From a virus, in IMG/VR virus record IMGVR_UViG_3300043403_000115, positions 1 through 33,824 of that record: DNA of 33,824 nucleotides; one strand, 5' to 3'. The notes below the pieces were generated by a model. It was not told the origin of the DNA, did not search any database, and worked only from the letters and a program-made list of their open reading frames with translations. Position 1 is the stretch's first letter; each line of letters begins with the position of its first letter. The position numbers and the translations under genes are program-made. Below, piece by piece: positions 29,077 to 33,824 of this stretch.

Positions 29077-29253
29077 ATGGACTTTCTTTTCGGCATCCTT
29101 GTTATCGTTTTTGTCATCGGATTCGTCATCGTCCTGCCTGCCACGATGGCGGCGGAACGCGGGCGGTCGCCTGTCGCTTGGGTTTTGGTCAGCGTGTTTT
29201 TTTCGCCCGTCATCGCCATCATTCTTCTGTTGTCCATAGGGGATGAGAAGTGA
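29077..29253 (+). CDS. 58-residue two-span membrane protein
   Basis: Two membrane helices are evident: FLFGILVIVFVIGFVIVLPA and WVLVSVFFSPVIAIILLLS, joined by a short basic loop (AAERGRSP). The ATG at 29077 has a CGGAG site 9 nt upstream. The stop overlaps the GTG of the next gene (GTGA). The layout would suit a holin- or antiholin-like protein, but it is far from the endolysin and on the other strand, so this is only a possibility. Confidence 0.7.
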   Translation: MDFLFGILVIVFVIGFVIVLPATMAAERGRSPVAWVLVSVFFSPVIAIILLLSIGDEK

Positions 29254-29645
29254 CCGACCTGCCCAAGCCCGCCCGCGCGCCTTGCGTGACCTGCCCTTAC
29301 CGCCGCGACGTGCCGTCTGGCATCTGGCACCCCTCGGAGTATGCCAAGCTGCCGCTTTACGACGGCGACATGGCTTCACAGGCCATGGCGGGGGCCATCG
29401 GCATCTTCCTGTGTCACCAGAAGGACGGCTGCCTCTGCGGCGGCTGGGTGAAGACCCACGGGGCCGCAAACCTCTTGGCCCTGCGCATCACCCCTGTCGA
29501 TCCGTCCACCTTCGACTACGATCCGGCGACGCCCGTCTGGTCGTCCGGTGCCGAGGCCGCGCTGCACGGGATCAGGGATATCGCCCACCCGAAGCGCGCG
29601 GCGCGGCGCAAGATCACTTGGCTTGAAAGAAAGGCTGCCCAATGA
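29250..29645 (+). CDS. DUF6283-like Cys-motif protein (GTG start)
   Basis: The product has 131 residues, starting at GTG in a GTGA overlap. The pattern CVTCPYRRDVPSGIWHPSEY, FLCHQKDGCLCGGW and KTHG is that of a widespread actinobacterial/phage family (I believe DUF6283). Conserved Cys and His probably bind a metal or cluster. It shares the CxxCP(F/Y)RRD opening with the 17969 protein but is not a recent duplicate. The role is unknown. Confidence 0.78.
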   Translation: MTDLPKPARAPCVTCPYRRDVPSGIWHPSEYAKLPLYDGDMASQAMAGAIGIFLCHQKDGCLCGGWVKTHGAANLLALRITPVDPSTFDYDPATPVWSSGAEAALHGIRDIAHPKRAARRKITWLERKAAQ

Positions 29646-30049
29646 CGCCCGCCCTCATTCCCTGCCCGTTCTGCGGCGAGTCCATCGACGACGTGGACTT
29701 TGCCCGTGGTGCCTCTGGCTCGATGGCCGTCGAATGCTCCTATTGCCAAGCTGTCGGTCCGTTCGTCATCCGGGGTCGCGCCCCGGCCATCCACGAGCCA
29801 GTCATCGCGGCATGGAACACCCGCGCGCCAGCGCGCGTGAAGCCTCTTGCTTGGCGCGAAATCGACCCCGGCCATCGCTTCATCGGCACGGGGCTCGGGT
29901 TCACCTGTGAGGTCCATCGTCTGCACAAGGGCGGCTGGGAGGCGATCTGGCCTTTGTCGACAGCCGAGTTCCCCGAGAAGGCCGCTGCGCTGCAGGCCAG
30001 TCAGGACACCTATGCCGCGATGGTGCGGTCGTATCTGGACCTTGGCTGA
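29642..30049 (+). CDS. Lar-like (restriction alleviation family) zinc protein
   Basis: The protein has 135 residues. Residues 1-62 match the Lar pattern: LIPCPFCG (C8, C11), CSYCQAVGP (C32, C35), then AIHEPVIAAWNTRA. Lar of the Rac prophage relieves EcoKI restriction, and many phages carry such a domain with unproven function. The C-terminal 70 residues are an extra domain (LAWREIDPGHRFIGTGLGF, AIWPLSTAEF) not found in Lar. Together with the methyltransferase at 3332 it could serve anti-restriction, but that is inference from the family name. The start is set by the ATGA overlap. Confidence 0.72.
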   Translation: MTPALIPCPFCGESIDDVDFARGASGSMAVECSYCQAVGPFVIRGRAPAIHEPVIAAWNTRAPARVKPLAWREIDPGHRFIGTGLGFTCEVHRLHKGGWEAIWPLSTAEFPEKAAALQASQDTYAAMVRSYLDLG

Positions 30050-30050
30050 C

Positions 30051-30224
30051 ATGGGCGGCTGGTCTGTTCCCGTCGATCCGCCCCCGCCCCGGTGGAAATG
30101 CCCGATCTGCGGCAAGAAGTTGCTCGACGCCCGTGGAGTCACTCAGCACATGGCCGACAAGCATGTGAAGCCCCAGCACCAAGAGAGGATCCTCGAATGG
30201 CTGGCTCACCCGACGCGCCTCTGA
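30051..30224 (+). CDS. C2H2 zinc-finger mini-protein
   Basis: The product has 57 residues with one finger: KCPICGKKLLDARGVTQHMA followed by DKHV (C17, C20, H33, H38). The C-x2-C-x12-H-x4-H spacing is like a eukaryotic-type C2H2 finger. The bacterial Ros/MucR type has a longer different fold, so this is probably a simple finger for nucleic-acid or protein binding. It begins 1 bp after the Lar-like gene and overlaps the next gene by 28 bp. Confidence 0.75.
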   Translation: MGGWSVPVDPPPPRWKCPICGKKLLDARGVTQHMADKHVKPQHQERILEWLAHPTRL

Positions 30225-30766
30225 GCCTGCAGGCGCGGCTCGACCTTGCCCGGAGCAATGCCTTCAATGGGGGGTTGCCGGTGCGGCGAAAGGACGGGGC
30301 GCTCTATGCCCTCTTGGCCGAGTGCCTGTCGATCTGCGAGTGGGTGCAGCACGAGGGGCTTGAGACCCAAGTCCGCGACCATCTGCGGGAGCGACTGAAC
30401 GTCGACAAGCAGCCGGGCGTCCGGGCGCGCTATGTCGAGTCGGTCTCCGACGTCTATACCATCGTCTGCCGCTATGTCCTCGGGGACTATGACACCCGGG
30501 CCAACTACACCCGCTATGCCGTGGCGATGCGGGAGGCCGCGCGACGGCAGGTCCGCAGCGACCGTCTGGTGGACTTCCTGCATGACGCGGGGGGCATCAT
30601 GGCCCTCTACAATGCCCGCCCGAACCCGGAGCGATTCCTCACGTCGCGGACGCTGCACCTGAATTCGCCTGTCACCGTTCCCAAGGACGGGACTTTCACC
30701 CTCACCCTGCGGCGCGACTATCGGGGATTCTTCGACGTCGTCGCCCTACCGGAGCCCGCCCCATGA
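30197..30766 (+). CDS. hypothetical protein
   Basis: The product has 189 residues. It appears helical, with LSLQARLDLARSNAFNGGLP, then a central helical part (ALLAECLSICEWVQHEGL, VCRYVLGDYDTRANYTRYA) and a C-terminal strand-rich end. No named family was recognised. The start at 30197 lies inside the zinc-finger gene with AGAGGA upstream. A shorter start is possible but would lose the conserved-looking N-terminus. ATGA overlap with the next gene. Confidence 0.7.
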   Translation: MAGSPDAPLSLQARLDLARSNAFNGGLPVRRKDGALYALLAECLSICEWVQHEGLETQVRDHLRERLNVDKQPGVRARYVESVSDVYTIVCRYVLGDYDTRANYTRYAVAMREAARRQVRSDRLVDFLHDAGGIMALYNARPNPERFLTSRTLHLNSPVTVPKDGTFTLTLRRDYRGFFDVVALPEPAP

Positions 30767-30993
30767 GTCTCTTTCGCAGCCCTGATCCTGCCCGCCTTGT
30801 CTGCATGACGTCCAAGCAGGGCGAGGCCGCGTCGCGCCTTGAGTTGTCCCTGTCTGCACTCGTCACCGAGATCGGCCCGGTCCATGCCAAGATCGCGATT
30901 CTCGACGCGCTCGTGCAGGCCGATCTTGCCATGGACGACCTGCGATTTCTCAGCCGGATGCTCGACCGTCTGGCTGACCACCGGGAGCGGTAG
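30763..30993 (+). CDS. small helical hypothetical protein
   Basis: The product has 76 residues, nearly all predicted helix (LELSLSALVTEIGPVHAKIA, LDALVQADLAMDDLRFLSRM). No family was recognised. It ends the 29077-30993 operon. The GACTTGC hairpin at 31008 follows 14 bp later. Confidence 0.7.
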   Translation: MSLFRSPDPARLVCMTSKQGEAASRLELSLSALVTEIGPVHAKIAILDALVQADLAMDDLRFLSRMLDRLADHRER

Positions 30994-31007
30994 GGTCCGC
31001 AAGAAAT

Positions 31008-31029
31008 GACTTGCATAAAAAAGCAAGTC
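31008..31029. repeat. GACTTGC-ATAAAAAA-GCAAGTC hairpin
   Basis: A perfect 7-bp stem (31008-31014 with 31023-31029) with an 8-nt A-rich loop lies in the 74-bp gap before the next unit. The loop and flanks match the 10748 copy except for one stem base, and differ by one base from the minus-strand reading at 4161-4180. Confidence 0.82.
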
Positions 31030-31067
31030 GAGCGAACACGGCGACTCGAACCTGAAAGGATAGACCC

Positions 31068-31475
31068 ATGATTCCCGTAATTGTCCAAAAGCGCAGCCGT
31101 ATGATCCCCGTCGACCACGGGCTTTATCGGCGGGTGCAGCCCGTCAAGGTTGCCGCCGTGTCCTGCCCCGATGCGAACGAAGCCCTCAGCCTTCTGCTGT
31201 CTTGGTATTGGCGCTGCCGGGACGGCGGCGGGGTGATCCTTAATGGCATCCCGCAATGGGAGGCCGACCTTCTGCACGCCATCGGTGTGCTGGGTCGCCC
31301 GGTCACCTACGGCATCCAGACCGCCCGCCGCGATGCCCTGCCTTCTCTGGTGCAGGTCGCCGACGAGATCAGCGTCGCCCTCACGGGCAGCGAGGTCCGG
31401 GGGGCCGCGTCGATCAGCGCCAAGGGGATCGAATACTTCATGGACCGCGAGCCCTCTTGGGCGGGGGGTGTGTGA
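31068..31475 (+). CDS. hypothetical protein
   Basis: The product has 135 residues with alpha/beta character (ANEALSLLLSWYWRCRDGGG, VILNGIPQWEADLLHAIGVL). No family was recognised. CTGAAAGG ends 8 nt before the ATG, so it is the first gene of the last early unit, although no clear -35/-10 pair is seen between the hairpin and this start. TGATG overlap with the next gene. Confidence 0.72.
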   Translation: MIPVIVQKRSRMIPVDHGLYRRVQPVKVAAVSCPDANEALSLLLSWYWRCRDGGGVILNGIPQWEADLLHAIGVLGRPVTYGIQTARRDALPSLVQVADEISVALTGSEVRGAASISAKGIEYFMDREPSWAGGV

Positions 31476-31879
31476 TGGCAGCCAAGCCGAAATTCACCAC
31501 CCTGACGTCGCTCCACAAGCCGCGCTATGGCGACTGGGCTGGAAACCGCAAGGGCTGGGCTCCCGACCCTGCGATGTGCTGCGAGGAAGTCTATCCGCCC
31601 GGACGGGCCATGATCCCCAGCCAGTGCGCCAAATCGCGCGGCCACGGGCCCGAGGGCGCTTACTGCGCCGTCCATGCCCCGGAAGCCGTCGAGGCCCGTA
31701 GAAACGCCTCTCAGGCTGCCTACGAGGCGAAATGGGAGCCTGACCGCATCCGCGCTGCCCGTGCGGGTGCCACCCCCGCTCTCATCGCTGCCCTGCAGGC
31801 CATCGCGGCGGGCCACAACGACCCCCGCGCGCTTGCTGCTGAAACCCTCGCCACCCTGAACCCGAAAGCCCTCCAATGA
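31475..31879 (+). CDS. hypothetical protein with Cys/His motif
   Basis: The product has 134 residues. It contains AMCCEEVYPPGRAMIPSQCA, then GAYCAVHAPEAVEARRNA, giving Cys/His residues that could bind zinc (C, C, C with H). The C-terminal half is Ala-rich helical. Proteins with the QC...GHGPEGAYC.VHAP pattern occur in phages, function unknown. Confidence 0.7.
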   Translation: MAAKPKFTTLTSLHKPRYGDWAGNRKGWAPDPAMCCEEVYPPGRAMIPSQCAKSRGHGPEGAYCAVHAPEAVEARRNASQAAYEAKWEPDRIRAARAGATPALIAALQAIAAGHNDPRALAAETLATLNPKALQ

Positions 31880-32247
31880 CCCACTCCCACATCGCCCCGA
31901 ACGCCCCCGGCCAGCCTGTCCTGCAGGTTGGCGACTGGGTGGCGATCTACCACCGCGTCTGGCAGCACAACTGCCCCTACTCGCGCCCCTGTCAGGTCAT
32001 CAGCCTCGGGATTCGGGTGAAGCTGTCGCCGATGAAGCCCGACGGCTTTCTGGATCCGAAGTTCTTTGTCCCGACCTATGACGAAATCCTGCACGTCTTC
32101 GCCTCGAAAGAGGAAGGGATGGCCTACTGCACGGCAGCCTTCGTTCTCTGGCAAACCCGGCAGGATGAAATCCGCAAGCTGTCTCAGGCGCGCGATGCCG
32201 ACGTCTTGGCTGCGCTGCACCGGGCTCCGGGGAAGATGACCGCATGA
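31876..32247 (+). CDS. hypothetical protein, SH3-barrel-like start
   Basis: The product has 123 residues. The segment LQVGDWVAIYHRVWQ, PCQVISLGIRVKLSP suggests a small beta barrel as in KOW/SH3-like or regulatory DNA-mimic proteins. A helical tail (EIRKLSQARDADVLAALHRA) follows. No named family. ATGA overlaps on both sides. Confidence 0.7.
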   Translation: MTHSHIAPNAPGQPVLQVGDWVAIYHRVWQHNCPYSRPCQVISLGIRVKLSPMKPDGFLDPKFFVPTYDEILHVFASKEEGMAYCTAAFVLWQTRQDEIRKLSQARDADVLAALHRAPGKMTA

Positions 32248-32693
32248 CCATCACCGCGACCAAGCGCAAGCTGATTTCCCGCGATGCCGCGAAGCACGAC
32301 GGGCTCATCACCTTTGCCTCCCTGCAGGCCATCTCGAATCGCTACCAGACCCCGCACGAAGACGTCCGCAAGCTGCTTGCCGCCATGGGCTACAAGGTCG
32401 AAACCGCACCTGTGCATCCCCGCACCGATCAAGAGCCGATCAAGAAACCGAAGGCCGCGCCTGCCGCGCCCGTGGACACGTCGATTGTTTCACATGAAAC
32501 ATTGGCGACCATCCTCTCGGGCTCCCTGTTCAGGATCCTCGACTCTGATCCGGAGGCCGACCCCAAGAAGGTTTTCGTCATCACCACGCTGGACAAGTTT
32601 CGCCGCGAGCGGGAGGCCATCAAACGGCTCCTGCAGGGGCTTTCCGCCGATCTGCCTGCCGAGGATGCGCGGGAAACCCCCGAGCCCGGTTGA
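32244..32693 (+). CDS. hypothetical protein carrying a parS-like DNA site in its codons
   Basis: The product has 149 residues. The N-terminal 55 residues are basic and helical (ATKRKLISRDAAKHDGLITF, SLQAISNRYQTPHEDVRKLL), resembling small DNA-binding proteins. A Pro/Ala linker, then SHETLATILSGSLFRILDSD and a helical charged end follow. The linker-helix boundary VSHET is encoded by a 16-bp sequence one base away from canonical parS. It is the last plus-strand gene before the terminator. Confidence 0.7.
   Translation: MTITATKRKLISRDAAKHDGLITFASLQAISNRYQTPHEDVRKLLAAMGYKVETAPVHPRTDQEPIKKPKAAPAAPVDTSIVSHETLATILSGSLFRILDSDPEADPKKVFVITTLDKFRREREAIKRLLQGLSADLPAEDARETPEPG
32486..32501. promoter_or_regulatory. 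parS-like site TGTTTCACATGAAACA
   Basis: This 16-mer has perfect 7-bp arms (TGTTTCA/TGAAACA) and differs from the canonical chromosomal ParB site TGTTTCACGTGAAACA at one central base. It is AT-rich in a GC-rich gene. Chance occurrence in a window this size is unlikely. Host ParB or a phage ParB-domain protein could bind it. Confidence 0.72.
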
Positions 32694-32747
32694 CGGCGCT
32701 GGCTGGGGCCCTACAGTCGGGGCTCTTGGTGGATGGGGATGGATGAG

Positions 32748-32781
32748 GGCCCGTCGGTCGAAAGATCGGCGGGCCTTTCCT
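32748..32781 (+). terminator. terminator at the end of the rightward early region
   Basis: A 12-bp stem (32748-32759 with 32764-32775, with two G-T pairs) around GAAA is followed by TTTCCTTT. It separates the plus-strand genes from the convergent lysis genes. Confidence 0.85.
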
Positions 32782-33270
32782 TTACCAGCGCGTGCGGACG
32801 GCGCGGGTGTCGATGTGGGTGAAGCCGGAATACCTGCCCAGCCCGCCCGGCCACAGCGGGTCCAGATCGCGGAAAACCTGCGCAGGGCTGATCCCCCGGA
32901 CGACGAAGTCTGCCGCCGTGCCCAGAAGGTGCTGGCTGTTCCGCGCCCCTCCCACCGCCGCGTTGTGCGACGCCGAACGGAAGCCCGAGTTGATCGTCAC
33001 CGGGACGCCGTAGTGGTCGCGGATGCGCTGCAGGACGTCGATCAGGCGCGGGTCCATTCCGCCCGGAGGCAGGGTGCCCGTGCCCCGGCAGCGGAATTCG
33101 CGTTCGTTGAAGTTGGGGGACAACTGTCCGGGGGCCAGCACGGGCGGCGGGGGTGGGGGTGCCGCCTCGGGTTCATCGCCTTCGCTGATCGGCAGGGTGT
33201 AGTCCTTGTCGCGGTCGAAACCTTCGGTCTCGGCCCATGCCGCAAGCTGTTTCAGAAGGGTGTCGCTCAT
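32782..33270 (-). CDS. endolysin, M15 (D-Ala-D-Ala carboxypeptidase-like) peptidase
   Basis: The protein has 162 residues. After about 50 N-terminal residues ending in a polyproline linker, the M15A domain runs from LSPNFNEREFRC. It shows NSGFRSASHNAAVGG (94-108), SQHLLGTAADF (H114, D121) and FTHIDTR (H152), the three zinc ligands, so it should be active. The family cleaves peptidoglycan stem peptides. The short N-terminal extension (SDTLLKQLAAWAETEG) is not a signal peptide, so a holin is needed for access. It overlaps the holin candidate by 4 bp (ATGA), the usual holin-endolysin order. Confidence 0.92.
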   Translation of the reverse strand: MSDTLLKQLAAWAETEGFDRDKDYTLPISEGDEPEAAPPPPPPVLAPGQLSPNFNEREFRCRGTGTLPPGGMDPRLIDVLQRIRDHYGVPVTINSGFRSASHNAAVGGARNSQHLLGTAADFVVRGISPAQVFRDLDPLWPGGLGRYSGFTHIDTRAVRTRW

Positions 33271-33464
33271 TTGTCTCTCCCTGAAATGAAGCCTGCCAGC
33301 ATCCCGAGGACGACGAGCAGGAGGTCGTTCCACATCTCGACCGATGCGGGGTCAAGCGGCGGGGCGTTGATCGGGGTCCAGATGTAGCGAAAGGACGTGC
33401 CGCTCAGAACCGCAAGCACGACGCCCACGGTCAGAATCACGGCGACGAGGGCCCGGCTGTCCAT
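33267..33464 (-). CDS. holin candidate (two membrane helices)
   Basis: The product has 65 residues, with a membrane helix at 5-23 (ALVAVILTVGVVLAVLSGT) and another near 47-61 (NDLLLVVLGMLAGFISG). It ends in a charged GRDK tail. Size, topology and position directly before the endolysin fit a class II-type holin, although the sequence itself is not a known holin to me. The start forms a TGATG overlap with the tail-fibre-like gene. Confidence 0.75.
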   Translation of the reverse strand: MDSRALVAVILTVGVVLAVLSGTSFRYIWTPINAPPLDPASVEMWNDLLLVVLGMLAGFISGRDK

Positions 33465-33824
33465 CAGCGATACTCCACCCATGCGATAAAACTCGCCGTA
33501 GCATTGATCGTGATGCGATACCACCAGCCCGCTGGGATCACCGCCATGGCATAGGCTGCCCATCCCGCGATCACGTTGCTGTTCCGGGCGAAGACGCTGC
33601 CCGCTGGGTTGTTTGGCCCGGCGTGAATCGTGACCTGAGAGTTCGACGTCGCGCAAACGATCATCGGTCGCCCGAGGGTGTTTTGGTAGTTCACGTCTGG
33701 CAGCCTGCTCGGCAGCATGTTCGTCGGGGTGCCACCGAAGGGGTGGGTCGCGCTCGCTTGCGGGATCTGGTTCGTCCGCGCCCGCGTCGCGGCAGGCGAC
33801 ATGAGGAGATCTGCTCGGGTGCCC
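33464..33824 (-). CDS. C-terminal part of a tail-fibre/receptor-binding-like protein (runs off right end)
   Basis: About 120 residues are visible with no stop at the upstream side, so the gene probably extends beyond the window. The last 70 residues (NYQNTLGRPMIVCATSNSQV, then VFARNSNVIAGWAAYAMAVI and PAGWWYRITI) have the beta-rich pattern of phage fibre or tail-spike C-terminal domains, where 'NTxGRPM' opens a jelly-roll-like fold. An internal ATG at 33802 lacks a ribosome site. Its place before the holin and endolysin supports a tail gene. Confidence 0.65.
   Translation of the reverse strand, partial: GTRADLLMSPAATRARTNQIPQASATHPFGGTPTNMLPSRLPDVNYQNTLGRPMIVCATSNSQVTIHAGPNNPAGSVFARNSNVIAGWAAYAMAVIPAGWWYRITINATASFIAWVEYR

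Noticed and set aside
31008-31029. Intrinsic terminator at the GACTTGC hairpins
   Set aside because: The A/T run is in the loop and no T tract follows the stem, so they do not fit the intrinsic-terminator layout on either strand.
1-33824. Temperate-phage module (integrase, CI-like repressor, attP) and tRNA genes
   Set aside because: I saw no recombinase signature, no repressor-peptidase, and no tRNA cloverleaf or terminal CCA context. They may lie outside the window.

Overview
The window is about 33.8 kb of a high-GC tailed bacteriophage (caudovirus) genome, or an integrated copy of one. A large terminase, a terminase-small-like gene, phage replication genes, an M15 endolysin and a holin candidate are all present. 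Genes are tightly packed, with ATGA, GTGA or TGATG overlaps between neighbours. The GC-rich codon use, the GAAAGG-type ribosome sites, the PIGHNS-type peptide and the small zinc-protein families suggest an alphaproteobacterial host, perhaps Rhodobacterales; that host call is inference. No integrase, CI-like repressor or tRNA was seen. The capsid, portal and most tail genes are outside the window; partial genes run off both ends.

Layout. (1) Positions 1-9060, minus strand: packaging (TerL, TerS-like), two tandem ParB-domain/DNA-methyltransferase fusions (one apparently without its catalytic motif), a VRR-NUC nuclease, a Cys-rich protein, then an SF3-like helicase and a primase. A perfect 32-bp G-rich inverted repeat lies just downstream of the helicase gene. 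(2) 9061-9254: the divergent control region, with a terminator-like hairpin in the primase leader. (3) 9255-32693, plus strand: about 45 mostly small genes in several transcription units. They include a ParB-like protein, a YfbR-like HD phosphohydrolase, a MazG-like protein, an HNH-like nuclease with a hydrophobic N-terminus, an exported SNase, an SNF2-type helicase, two exported Gly/Ala-rich proteins, a TerB-like protein, a Lar-like protein, a C2H2 zinc finger and at least five very small membrane proteins. (4) 32694-33824: a terminator, then the minus-strand lysis pair (M15 peptidase, holin candidate) and the C-terminus of a tail-fibre-like protein.

Control signals are unusually legible. 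A 12-bp palindrome, consensus AAGGCYRGMCTT, overlaps the -35 box (TTGACA) of five plus-strand promoters and recurs just after the -10 of a sixth, so the early region looks like a regulon with one shared operator. Almost every first gene of a plus-strand unit has the same ribosome site, CTGAAAGG, 6-10 nt before its start. Several units end in strong GC hairpins without a U tract.

There are also several ParB/centromere-like signals. These are three ParB-domain genes, a perfect 27-bp palindrome inside the ParB-like gene, 31-bp tandem repeats with a 17-bp palindrome just after that operon, and a site at 32486-32501 one base away from canonical chromosomal parS. A separate small hairpin (GACTTGC, 8-nt A/T-rich loop, GCAAGTC) recurs at about six places. 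The best candidates for something undescribed are this set of ParB-type sites, the shared operator regulon, the G-rich inverted repeat next to the replication genes, and the cassette of two probably exported nucleases with mini membrane proteins.
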